Below are positions 54,746-62,629 of a stretch of 64,000 nucleotides of DNA, piece by piece. The stretch comes from Pseudobdellovibrionaceae bacterium (GTDB taxonomy: Bacteria > Bdellovibrionota > Bdellovibrionia > Bdellovibrionales > Bdellovibrionaceae): assembly GCA_016785955.1 (NCBI GenBank), contig JAEUWH010000011.1, forward strand, positions 62,001-126,000, given 5' to 3'. Both the position numbers and the translations under genes were made by a program. How positions within the stretch are numbered: the first letter of the stretch is position 1; each line of letters starts with the position of its first letter. The notes below the pieces were generated by a model that saw only the letters and a list, made by a program, of their open reading frames with translations, did no database searches and was not told where the DNA came from.

Positions 54746-55627
54746 TTACTTATTTTTTGTTGAGTCATCTTCTGGACTCATAAATTTGGAAACCGCGCCG
54801 CCTACTTTGGAAACGCCCTGATAGGTACTTTTAGATTTGCTGTACGCTGACTTTACAAACGATACTGGGGCCGACATTGTTGCTCCTGCGACTAGTCCGC
54901 CAGCAGTACTCGCTAAGGATGCCATGCCGCCGCCCGCAAGGGCACTTACCACAAGCGGTGTAAACAAAAGCGAACCCGCTAAAATCAAATTTAAGAATAT
55001 TGAAGTTAAAAAATTCACTTCCGCTCCCTGATTAATATCTGAGAGGGCAAAACTCCATAAAAGTGTGGAAAGAACTGTCCAAGTTATTTTCCATAAACCA
55101 ACTTCAACCAGCGATTTGAAAAGCGCGGATGTGGCACCTGCCGTACTCGGGAAAACGAAAAAAGCGATTAACACTGGTGAAAATACGAACAGAATCGTCC
55201 ATGAAAAGATCATGAATGCCTGGATCGCATAGACTGAAATGTATAGAATGAAAAATGAAAGATACGATAGAATTCCAATAATCGAATCCTTAAAGCTAAC
55301 CCACGACCACGTGAGCGTTTCTAACTTGTCGCCCATTTTAGCCAAAACAAGTTTGAAATTGTTTAAGTCCCCCAATTGTGAGCAAGCAGCGTCTACCAAA
55401 TCAGCGAATAGATTTGAAATTTCAGGATAAGCATACAATAAAACACAAGCAATCAATGTACGCCCAATCAAAGTAGCAAAACTAGGTGTGCCGCCCAAAG
55501 GAAACTTAAAATACTCGACGAGTACTGCGGTAAGAAGGAAAAAAGAAACAAGAGGAAAAAACCAGGAAAAGAATATTGAATGAATTGTTCTGGCTTGCTC
55601 TGAAAGCCACGCTATATCTGTAAACAT
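54746..55627 (-). CDS. virB6: VirB6/TrbL-like polytopic membrane protein
   Basis: 293 residues with about six hydrophobic segments (about 18-40, 50-62, 115-135, 140-160, 175-195 and 205-230), including a Trp-rich core KITWTVLSTLLWSFAL, and a Gly/Ala-rich C-terminal part (ALAGGGMASLASTAGGLVAG) before a polar tail. This matches VirB6/TrbL channel proteins of conjugation systems. It lies between virB5 and virB8. Confidence 0.8.
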   Translation of the reverse strand: MFTDIAWLSEQARTIHSIFFSWFFPLVSFFLLTAVLVEYFKFPLGGTPSFATLIGRTLIACVLLYAYPEISNLFADLVDAACSQLGDLNNFKLVLAKMGDKLETLTWSWVSFKDSIIGILSYLSFFILYISVYAIQAFMIFSWTILFVFSPVLIAFFVFPSTAGATSALFKSLVEVGLWKITWTVLSTLLWSFALSDINQGAEVNFLTSIFLNLILAGSLLFTPLVVSALAGGGMASLASTAGGLVAGATMSAPVSFVKSAYSKSKSTYQGVSKVGGAVSKFMSPEDDSTKNK

Positions 55628-55639
55628 TCAGACCACCTT

Positions 55640-56326
55640 TCAAAATCTTGGAATCGAAAATTGAGGCTGTTGATTTTCCATCGAACTCTTTAGATCTTTC
55701 GTCAGCTTCAAAGTATTTCTAGTAAACTCTTTGTCCTTTTTGTTCTGAATAGATATGGTCATCGCCTGCATTTTTAGCGCAGTTGCCTGAGCCCGCAATG
55801 ATTCGTTCATTACGTGTAAAAGCACTCCTAAACTCTGTGCGGTTAACTTCTGCGCACCTCCAGGCGAGACTCTATGAGAAAAACTCTTGATATCCTCTCC
55901 AATTTGATCGATTTGCTTCGTATATTGGAAAATACTGTTGTTCATTGCAATAGCCTCTGCAACCTGAACATCAGCGTCTTTCTGCATTTTCTGATCTGGC
56001 GAATTTGAAACTATTCCGTAAATTCTCTCCAATTGTCTGAGCGCTTCCGCAGAATTTTGCAAGTCTCTATATAGACCGGGATCGATATTCGGCTTGATGG
56101 TCTTAAGTAGAAACATCGAGTCGTTAATTCCCCGATTGATGTCTCTCAACAATCCGAGAGTATCATTTCCAGATTGAACAATTTTGCGCATTTCGGTGTA
56201 CTGCCGAATTGATTGCTCCAGAATTTTAAAGAGTACGGCATTTTCTTCGCCGAACATGCTTGCCGAAACTTTCTGTGAAACTGAAAATAGTATAAGAATT
56301 ACTATCGCAAATCTTTTAATTTCCAT
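55640..56326 (-). CDS. virB5: VirB5/TrbJ-like periplasmic protein
   Basis: 228 residues. A signal peptide (MEIKRFAIVILILFSVSQKV, cleaved after SAS) precedes an all-helical protein with long heptad stretches (FKILEQSIRQYTEMRKIVQS; ALRQLERIYGIV) and a conserved middle around SVSH..GGAQKLTAQSLGVLL. VirB5/TrbJ proteins are minor pilus parts with this helical make-up. It lies between virB4 and virB6. Confidence 0.75.
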   Translation of the reverse strand: MEIKRFAIVILILFSVSQKVSASMFGEENAVLFKILEQSIRQYTEMRKIVQSGNDTLGLLRDINRGINDSMFLLKTIKPNIDPGLYRDLQNSAEALRQLERIYGIVSNSPDQKMQKDADVQVAEAIAMNNSIFQYTKQIDQIGEDIKSFSHRVSPGGAQKLTAQSLGVLLHVMNESLRAQATALKMQAMTISIQNKKDKEFTRNTLKLTKDLKSSMENQQPQFSIPRF

Positions 56327-56334
56327 CGCCCTAC

Positions 56335-58758
56335 CTATTTTTCTTTTTTAGAAATCGAATTTAGGACGCCAAAAGGCATCTCTACCGAAAGTGACTCAAC
56401 GATTTTCGACAACGAATTATCAGGACTCTCAGATTGAAGTTTTTCAAAGTGAGCTACATCCCTCGGGTCAGTTGTTGATATCCAATATTCAGCCGGTGTA
56501 GGCTCGAAAGCTATTACGCTTCGATTTCCCCCTGAAATTAGAAATGCTTCAGAAAACTTACCTCTGTCCTGATAAAGCGTGGATACTAGTTGCGCTTCTG
56601 TTTCGTTCAGTTGCAGCACCTCAGCCAACCGTTTCTGATTCGCACCCTTTTGCATTAACACGATTTTGGTTCCAGAATTTGGCAAAATTGCATTGGCAAC
56701 TTTACTTCGGGCGAAATCGTCAATGTCCTGGGAAATCGCGATTACACCGGCGTAATATTTTCGAAAGGTTCTAAACACGTTTCCGATGAAATGGCTACCA
56801 GCTTCATTCTCAAGTATTTGCCAGCATTCATCGAACAGGAGCATTTTTTTTCGTCCCCGATCTTTCTGAACCTCTCGCCAAACTAAATCAGTAATAAGGA
56901 ATAGAGAAACGGCCTGTAAATCGGGGACGCTGTCTAATCCTTTCAAATCAAAAGAAATTAAATCGCTTTTTAGTTCGATATTAGTTTTCCTATCGATAAA
57001 CTTTCCGTAACTAGAATTTCCGGTCCACGAGTTTAAAATTCGACTTAGACGTCTAATATTGCTTTCCGAGTGTTCGCCCAATAATGTTTTCAAGTCTGAA
57101 AGAATTGGATTCGCGTTTTGCTCGTAACATTTCAAAATACATTCCTCAAGTAACGCTTTATCCAGCTTGCTTAGGCCACTAGTTTCATTTTCTTTCGTCA
57201 TAAGTTCTATTAAGTTGACTAAGTATTTAACTTTTTCACCAGTTGGGGCAGTTTCGCTTTCAGAAAGATCAAATGGATTGATACTTAGGTTCATATCTAA
57301 TCCAAGTTGAACTGATTCACCGCCCATTAATTTGCAAAGTCTTCCGTAAGAATTACCAATGTCTACGATGTAAATCCTCGGAGATTCTTTCAACAATTGA
57401 AGAAGAACTAAGTTCGCACAAAAGGATTTTCCACTACCGCTACCACCGCTAATTAACACATTATGATTGGTTAGCTCTGTCGAAAAGGGGTCGAAACTTA
57501 CAACAGAACCTAACCTAGAGCGCAAAAGTACGCTGGGAGACGAATGTCCTCTCCATGGGCCGTACACAGGCAGAAAATCGGATAAGTTAGTGGTTTTGAT
57601 TTTCTTTTTGCGTTCATTGGCTTTTGCATTTGGAACAGCAATCTCATTAAAAATATCAAAGGCAGCTAAAGTTTCCTGCATAGCCTCGCCGCCAGCAAGC
57701 TGACGCACCTTCGAAAGTGTTTTTGCCACCTGGGAATCCAGGTCGGTCTCACTTTCGCTTGTCAATAAAACCTGCAAGCTGAAGTTAAAAACTTTCTCCC
57801 CTTGAGAAATTAGATCTGCTAGCAGACTTTCAATTTCCTGAAGCTTGGCCTCACTTTCAAGATCGGCGACTCCATTTCTTTTTCCTCTCGCAAGTGAGTA
57901 TGCAATTCTTCTGTCTGACTGGAGGGATTCAAATTCCTTCTGTTGATCGGGCACATGAATTGATAAGAACAGCTTAGAATTAAAAGGAAGTTCTCGTAAC
58001 ACTTGAGCCATAGCCGCGAACGTCACGTCAGGGAATGACTTTAAGCTTACTACTCGATAGAAATTGCTTCCCATGCAAAACCCTTTTTCAGTTGTCTGAA
58101 CATCCGAGAAAATGAGGTTAGGCACAATAAACTCAGGATCGTAATAACCCATTGGCAGCTGCTTAGATCTTTCAGGATTCCACTGAGTATAAATCTGCTC
58201 TAAAATCTGCGCCTGGCTCAAAACGTTTGCTCGGAATCCCATTTGAATTAGATTTCGGGTGATACTTTCTCTTAACTGTCTTGTTTGATTTACCTCGGCC
58301 TCAAACTCATTTTCTGCAAGTGCAGGAAAAAGTTCCGGTTTCTTTAGCAGACTAGGCCCGTTCTCAAGCAAATGTTTAGACGGTCTTCTAACAAACAATT
58401 TCAGTCCATGAAAAGGTACAAATCCATTTAGGTCGTGGTTGCGCCATCGGCGCAGTCGAGATCCTAAAAGCACTTTAACTTCCTCATTGATGCATGAATT
58501 AGCTAGCTTCTCGTGTTCAGAGAATATCGATTCATTTCCAGGTTTGATCTCTTGTATGAATTGAAGATCCAAATGGGGAGGTAAACTATTTAAGAACTGA
58601 TCTAAACTGTAGGCCAATTCGTTAATCTGATCAGCGGTCCATGTGCTAACGTCAATATAGTTAACGTCCAAACCAAAACCAATTGATCCATCTTTAAATA
58701 CAACAAAGTCATCTTCAAAGCCCCATAACTGTATTTTTTCAGCAAGATTTCCACTCAT
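56335..58758 (-). CDS. virB4: VirB4/TraC-type ATPase
   Basis: 807 residues. The N-terminal half has the VirB4/TraC domain (WGFEDDFVVFKDGSIGFGLD at the start). The C-terminal motor has Walker A SGGSGSGKSF at about 437-446, Walker B KKMLLFDECWQIL near 635, and IAISQDIDDFA and NSGTKIVLMQKG motifs behind it. VirB4 is the essential ATPase of type IV secretion and the best marker that this is a conjugation system. It overlaps virB3 by four bases. Confidence 0.93.
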   Translation of the reverse strand: MSGNLAEKIQLWGFEDDFVVFKDGSIGFGLDVNYIDVSTWTADQINELAYSLDQFLNSLPPHLDLQFIQEIKPGNESIFSEHEKLANSCINEEVKVLLGSRLRRWRNHDLNGFVPFHGLKLFVRRPSKHLLENGPSLLKKPELFPALAENEFEAEVNQTRQLRESITRNLIQMGFRANVLSQAQILEQIYTQWNPERSKQLPMGYYDPEFIVPNLIFSDVQTTEKGFCMGSNFYRVVSLKSFPDVTFAAMAQVLRELPFNSKLFLSIHVPDQQKEFESLQSDRRIAYSLARGKRNGVADLESEAKLQEIESLLADLISQGEKVFNFSLQVLLTSESETDLDSQVAKTLSKVRQLAGGEAMQETLAAFDIFNEIAVPNAKANERKKKIKTTNLSDFLPVYGPWRGHSSPSVLLRSRLGSVVSFDPFSTELTNHNVLISGGSGSGKSFCANLVLLQLLKESPRIYIVDIGNSYGRLCKLMGGESVQLGLDMNLSINPFDLSESETAPTGEKVKYLVNLIELMTKENETSGLSKLDKALLEECILKCYEQNANPILSDLKTLLGEHSESNIRRLSRILNSWTGNSSYGKFIDRKTNIELKSDLISFDLKGLDSVPDLQAVSLFLITDLVWREVQKDRGRKKMLLFDECWQILENEAGSHFIGNVFRTFRKYYAGVIAISQDIDDFARSKVANAILPNSGTKIVLMQKGANQKRLAEVLQLNETEAQLVSTLYQDRGKFSEAFLISGGNRSVIAFEPTPAEYWISTTDPRDVAHFEKLQSESPDNSLSKIVESLSVEMPFGVLNSISKKEK

Positions 58759-59081
58759 ATTTTATTTTCCTTTTTTCTAATTTTTGGCGGAGCTTTCCAG
58801 ACTTTCGGATCTTGAAATGCACTGAAGCTCGACGGAGAAAATTGATAGCGAATCCAATGAACTAAATAATTGTCTGGCTTTCCTCTCTTCCCGTAATAAA
58901 GGATCAATGCCAATGAAGCAGATGGAATCCAAACCAATGGAACTTTCATGCTTGTCGAACCAAAAATGAAATTTAGGACTGAAATTGAAAGGAAGACGGC
59001 AAAGAGATCGAACACCTCAAATCCTAAAACCTTTAACTTTTTATCTAAGCATTTGCTAATTGGCGAAACGCGTACACTCAC
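58755..59081 (-). CDS. virB3: VirB3-like protein
   Basis: 108 residues: MSVRVSPISKCLDKKLKVLG, then one or two membrane helices (about 22-42 FDLFAVFLSISVLNFIFG and 48-62), then a charged tail with HWIRYQF. The short RVSP..K start and double hydrophobic stretch fit VirB3/TrbD. The start is GTG at 59081, with GGAG seven bases upstream. It lies before virB4, the normal order. Confidence 0.8.
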   Translation of the reverse strand: MSVRVSPISKCLDKKLKVLGFEVFDLFAVFLSISVLNFIFGSTSMKVPLVWIPSASLALILYYGKRGKPDNYLVHWIRYQFSPSSFSAFQDPKVWKAPPKIRKKENKI

Positions 59082-59096
59082 AACAACTCCATAAGT

Positions 59097-59116
59097 GAGG
59101 TAGGTAAACCTACCTC
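59097..59116. promoter_or_regulatory. Perfect hairpin between virB2 and virB3
   Basis: GAGGTAGGT (59097-59105) and ACCTACCTC (59108-59116) form nine pairs around two bases. It lies right after the pilin gene. It may stabilise pilin mRNA or reduce read-through into virB3; there is no T run after it. Confidence 0.6.
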
Positions 59117-59121
59117 CAAAA

Positions 59122-59406
59122 CTAATTTACTAATCCACGAATAAAATTAACGATACTTTGGCTACCAAAGCCTACAAATGCTCCAATGATAGCTAAAATT
59201 AAATGTGACCGAGCGGATGGAGATCCCATCACGAATGAAAAACCCGCGAATACGAGCCCCAAAATCGCTACCAAGGGCAAGATGGTCGATACTAATTTAT
59301 CCTGCACGTTTGAAAGAGTAGACTCGACACTTGCCAACGCAAGTTCGGGAAAAAAGTAAAATAACCCAATGCTAAGAAGAAAGACCAATTTTTTATTAAA
59401 TTTCAT
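59122..59406 (-). CDS. virB2: VirB2-like pilin
   Basis: 94 residues. A signal peptide (MKFNKKLVFLLSIGLFYFFP, cleaved after ALA) and two membrane helices (about 42-62 LVSTILPLVAILGLVFAGFS and 72-90) separated by a short loop with SPSARSH, the layout of VirB2/TrbC pilins. The ATG at 59406 has GGAGG five bases upstream; an in-frame GTG at 59418 lies before that site. It is followed by a hairpin. Confidence 0.85.
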   Translation of the reverse strand: MKFNKKLVFLLSIGLFYFFPELALASVESTLSNVQDKLVSTILPLVAILGLVFAGFSFVMGSPSARSHLILAIIGAFVGFGSQSIVNFIRGLVN

Positions 59407-59417
59407 GTAAACCTCCA

Positions 59418-59774
59418 CTAGACCGGAAACAAATTCATTCGGATTGGAGACCCAAGAATTGGAATGAAGATTTCGATATTTGCACTGTTGTTAGAAGGTA
59501 GCTCAGCCCAACCGACTGGATTTCTAAATGTGCCATTTTCTGAGCCTTTGGTGCTAAATACTGTGTAATTGTTATTTGAGTTTCTGTTTTTTACTAAAAA
59601 GAAATACTTTTCAAACAAGAACAGCTTAAGAAGATAGTAGTCATTCCCATCGATAAGAAGTGAATACCCTACTGTAGAACCTGGCTTCAGATCTTGTTTA
59701 GATTCATTTCCACAATATAACTTGAACTTAAGCGCATCATGATTTTGCAAATTGTTTACTCCACTAGGCTTCAT
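59418..59774 (-). CDS. Hypothetical 118-residue protein
   Basis: No signal peptide or membrane segment. The protein is rich in aromatic residues and strands (GYSLLIDGNDYYLLKLFLFEK, quoted as DGNDYYLLKLFLFEK; NNNYTVFSTKG). I recognise no family. It overlaps the small gene before it by 11 bases and touches the pilin gene, so it belongs to the transfer operon. Confidence 0.65.
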   Translation of the reverse strand: MKPSGVNNLQNHDALKFKLYCGNESKQDLKPGSTVGYSLLIDGNDYYLLKLFLFEKYFFLVKNRNSNNNYTVFSTKGSENGTFRNPVGWAELPSNNSANIEIFIPILGSPIRMNLFPV

Positions 59775-59982
59775 AAATTGTCTCTCCAGTATCTGTTCTA
59801 ATTTCTACTAGTTGCCCCTCATCGAAAATTAGCGAAACGACTTCGCATTCAAGTTCTCTGTTTGTTTCTGTCCTAAATAGATCACCAATACGTTCTGATG
59901 CCTCATCAAATATTTCTGAGTGGTTATAGTCGTAGAATTCAATTGAGTTATTTCTTTTTCGATTTCCATTTAGTGAAGCCAT
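59764..59982 (-). CDS. Hypothetical 72-residue acidic protein
   Basis: The protein is acidic and soluble: a helical middle (EIFDEASERIGDLFRTETNR) and a beta end (EVVSLIFDEGQLVEIRTD). No family is recognised. GAGGA precedes the ATG by five bases. It overlaps the 47-residue gene upstream by 13 bases and the next gene by 11. Confidence 0.65.
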   Translation of the reverse strand: MASLNGNRKRNNSIEFYDYNHSEIFDEASERIGDLFRTETNRELECEVVSLIFDEGQLVEIRTDTGETIYEA

Positions 59983-60113
59983 TTCATCCTCATTGTTTTT
60001 TCATATGCCATTCTTAGCTCTCGTCCATCAGTTGGATTTTCCAAAATGGCGGCTTTGGTCGACGGTTCGTATTTCAAAATTTTAGTTAGTTGTGCTATCA
60101 GTTGCTTGAGCAT
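59970..60113 (-). CDS. Small 47-residue protein
   Basis: A short gene with a good ribosome site (GGAGGAATT, eight bases before the ATG at 60113). The product is basic and helical (MLKQLIAQLTKILKYEPS, then ENPTDGRELRMAYEKTMR). It overlaps the zinc-ribbon gene before it by 32 bases and the 72-residue gene after it by 13, so three small genes are chained. No family is known to me. Confidence 0.6.
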   Translation of the reverse strand: MLKQLIAQLTKILKYEPSTKAAILENPTDGRELRMAYEKTMRMKWLH

Positions 60114-60291
60114 GCAAAATTCCTCCAACTAATTTCAATCTATTGATTAGTTTAATCGCCTCGACATTTTTGGATTTATTTTTGATAGGTTGAATACTAA
60201 CATCTGTTTCAACAGAATAATTACAGTGAACACAATATGAACTCAGTGCTGTCGTCATTGTGTAGCTTTCGCATCTTGGACAAATCTCCAT
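60082..60291 (-). CDS. Small zinc-ribbon protein
   Basis: 69 residues with two Cys pairs, CPRC (residues 4-7) and CVHC (about 20-23), forming a zinc ribbon, followed by a basic helical part (NVEAIKLINRLKLVGGIL). It may bind nucleic acid or the transfer machinery. It is the first gene of the transfer operon after the palindrome-rich region. The GGGGAG before its ATG is a good ribosome site. Confidence 0.7.
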   Translation of the reverse strand: MEICPRCESYTMTTALSSYCVHCNYSVETDVSIQPIKNKSKNVEAIKLINRLKLVGGILHAQATDSTTN

Positions 60292-60311
60292 AAAACTCCC
60301 CTTTTGTTTAG

Positions 60312-60331
60312 AGAGGGAATCACCTCCCTCT
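60312..60331. promoter_or_regulatory. Inverted repeat in the operon leader
   Basis: AGAGGGA (60312-60318) and TCCCTCT (60325-60331) around ATCACC, 21 bases upstream of the zinc-ribbon gene start. It could be an operator, an attenuator or part of an origin of transfer. Confidence 0.5.
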
Positions 60332-60397
60332 TACCAATTTAAATTGCAAGGGATTGACCAAGTGTCTGAGAAAACTTAACTTACTGATTTCGTTCAG

Positions 60398-60525
60398 GGA
60401 TATTTAGAACGGAATATTTTTTCGATAAAAACTAAAACGAAGGTCCGTTTATTTTTAAGCTAATTTGGAAACTAGTAAACGCCATTCCGTTTATCGAATA
60501 AACGCAACTTCGTTAACGGATATTT
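60398..60525. promoter_or_regulatory. Cluster of palindromes and iteron-like repeats
   Basis: CGTTTAT-CGA-ATAAACG (60488-60504) is a perfect palindrome. TCCGTT (60486) and AACGGA (60515-60520) flank it, and CGTTAACG (60511) overlaps the stop of the GNAT-like gene. GGATATTTA recurs at 60398 and 60518, ACGGAATATTT at 60409 and TCCGTTTAT at 60444. The cluster sits between the transfer and cargo operons, where a master operator or oriT is expected. Confidence 0.5.
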
Positions 60526-61007
60526 ATGATTTTTTGAAAGGCAAATGCGGGTTTTCCGCTAGAAGCATCGACAATTTTATTACCAGTGTTCCCAAAAATT
60601 TTATTGGCTACAACGATTGAATAATAGTTAGTCTCCTCGACTACAGCTTCAATATAGAATTCTTTTAAATTGTTTCGTTTGAGCCCCACTTCAAGTTCAC
60701 TGATGCCAATGGAAACCGCTTCTACACCCAAATTTTGTCCACGGGAAGACCGTGAGACTGCATATCCAATGTTAAAGCAGACTAGACCGCTAATTGGCTG
60801 TGCCATTGCAAATATAGAAAGAGCTAGCACTTTATTTGAAATGATTTTCGCGTAGCTATATCTTGATTGTCCCGCTGGTGTATCGAATATTAACTTATAA
60901 TTTTTCGCAAGTGCACAATTCTGAGAACTGAGCTGATTAAACCGACCTTGATCAATTTCATTTTGTAAACTCGACAATGCATCCATGGGATTAGGCATTG
61001 ATTGCAT
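60513..61007 (-). CDS. GNAT-like acetyltransferase
   Basis: 164 residues. The middle has the acetyl-CoA loop pattern SRSSRGQNLGVEAVSIGISE (about 85-104, R..G..G.EA), followed by FYIEAVVEETNYYSIVVANK, which matches the GNAT strand with the conserved N and S before a K.FG. The protein is short and the N-terminal strands are divergent, so the call is moderate. It lies 20 bases after the kinase gene, with AGAGGT before its ATG. Family members acetylate amines of proteins, peptides or drugs. Confidence 0.65.
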   Translation of the reverse strand: MQSMPNPMDALSSLQNEIDQGRFNQLSSQNCALAKNYKLIFDTPAGQSRYSYAKIISNKVLALSIFAMAQPISGLVCFNIGYAVSRSSRGQNLGVEAVSIGISELEVGLKRNNLKEFYIEAVVEETNYYSIVVANKIFGNTGNKIVDASSGKPAFAFQKIINIR

Positions 61008-61027
61008 TAGATACCTCTCATTGCTGT

Positions 61028-62629
61028 TTAGATGAGGACCTTAGGAAAAACCTTGAAACCTCCAGAAGTTGCTGAAGTAATAATATCTTTATCAAGAAAT
61101 GATGATGTAGCAATTGTAGACTCACGCTCTAGACCATATTTTTTTATGACAGCGGCACCAGTATTTGTTCCGTCCAAATGGTAATCAAAAACGAACTCTA
61201 GTTCGTCTTCATATTGCCCACCACTTTCAAACCAGTTCTCAAATTCGGCCGCTGCTTTAAAACTCAGACAATTTTCGCTTCTCAACTGATATTTGGAAAT
61301 CCAACGATCCAACATTGCGGTGTCATCGTCCAGGAAGACAATTTTTTTGCTTTCGCTAAAGTTAATACGTGAGGTGAACCAAATTGGAGTTTCGCATTTA
61401 GGAAGCCTGATAGAGATAGATGTACCTTTTCCAACTTCCGACTCAATACTGAAACTACCATTCCAATGCTTTATCGACTCTAGAGCGAAATGCAAGCCGA
61501 GCCCCCTCCCTCCAGATTTTCCGTTAGAGAAACCCTTTCTTCCTATATTTGGTAACAGGCTTTCCTCTATGCCTTTTCCTGAGTCAGATACTTTCACTAT
61601 GATCGAATGATCATCATTGAAAATTTCCATTTTTAAAGTTTTAGTCAGATTACCGTCCATAGACTCTATGGAGTTTTTAAAAATATTTGAGATATGCCTT
61701 TTAAAATCCGCGGGATTGATTTCGACGAAACAATCTAACACATCTTCTAGCCCAGATATCTCAAACGTAAGACCTTCCCTAGATGAGAATTCTGACCTTT
61801 TTTGATAATACAAATCCTTTAGAAATGGAGCAACTGGAACTTTCTCAAAATCTCTATCAATTGCCGACTCATTTGAATACGCAGTAGCAGTATCAGCATT
61901 CTCCTCTAGGATTCTTTTGTCTAGTTTATCGGTCTGTGCAAATAACTGTCTAATACTCTCAATAGACTTTTCAATTCTTAAATATAAATCTGCATCGTAT
62001 CTCTTTGTTTGCAAAGATATTCCAGACAATGCCAAAAGCGGTGAATTCACGTCGTGAGAAAGTCTCTTTAACAGATCAGACCTTAAAACTTCTCTTTTCT
62101 TTCTTTCAATTGCATTCACTTTAGCTGTCAAAGACATTAGATAGGTTACAAACAAAATACCGAATGCTAACGTAATTAAAAAAGACCAAATTAGAAAATC
62201 CGATGATATCTCGTAGAAAATAAAAAGACCATTCTTGCCAGGTAATTTTGCAAATACTAGATTAGAAAGAAATCCGTTTCTGACAGAAACGATTGAGTCG
62301 CCGACGTGGTATTGCTCTGATACGAATTCTTTTGATAGTGGCTTTTGTTGAACACCTATTGAAAATAGGTGCCTGCTTGGATTTGCCTGGTCTACAAGGA
62401 CTACAGATTTAATATAAGGTGATTGGTTCAAAAGTCCTTGGTTTTTGAAAATTGCGGAATGTACCTGCCCTTCCTGTAAGTTTACAATCTCGCCATAGTA
62501 CCAAGCTTTGACAATTTCTTCTCCTGTAATCAATAGGAATCGATCAAAGAGCAGATATAGAAACGGTGCGAGTGAAAAAATCGCGGTCACAAATACTATT
62601 AATGTTCGATTCTTCAAGTTTAAAGACAT
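61028..62629 (-). CDS. Membrane hybrid histidine kinase of the element
   Basis: 533 residues. Two membrane helices (about 9-30 and 147-168) enclose a periplasmic sensor domain of about 115 residues. HisKA follows with His192 in RLSHDVNSPLLALSG, then the ATPase domain with IFKNSIES (N box), VSDSGKGIEE (G1) and GGRGLGLHFAL (G2), and a C-terminal receiver with FLDDDTAML, phospho-Asp in FDYHLDGT and Lys in VFPKVLI. It overlaps the YcaO gene by 10 bases. The substrate-binding-like protein two genes upstream may be its periplasmic partner. Confidence 0.9.
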   Translation of the reverse strand: MSLNLKNRTLIVFVTAIFSLAPFLYLLFDRFLLITGEEIVKAWYYGEIVNLQEGQVHSAIFKNQGLLNQSPYIKSVVLVDQANPSRHLFSIGVQQKPLSKEFVSEQYHVGDSIVSVRNGFLSNLVFAKLPGKNGLFIFYEISSDFLIWSFLITLAFGILFVTYLMSLTAKVNAIERKKREVLRSDLLKRLSHDVNSPLLALSGISLQTKRYDADLYLRIEKSIESIRQLFAQTDKLDKRILEENADTATAYSNESAIDRDFEKVPVAPFLKDLYYQKRSEFSSREGLTFEISGLEDVLDCFVEINPADFKRHISNIFKNSIESMDGNLTKTLKMEIFNDDHSIIVKVSDSGKGIEESLLPNIGRKGFSNGKSGGRGLGLHFALESIKHWNGSFSIESEVGKGTSISIRLPKCETPIWFTSRINFSESKKIVFLDDDTAMLDRWISKYQLRSENCLSFKAAAEFENWFESGGQYEDELEFVFDYHLDGTNTGAAVIKKYGLERESTIATSSFLDKDIITSATSGGFKVFPKVLI

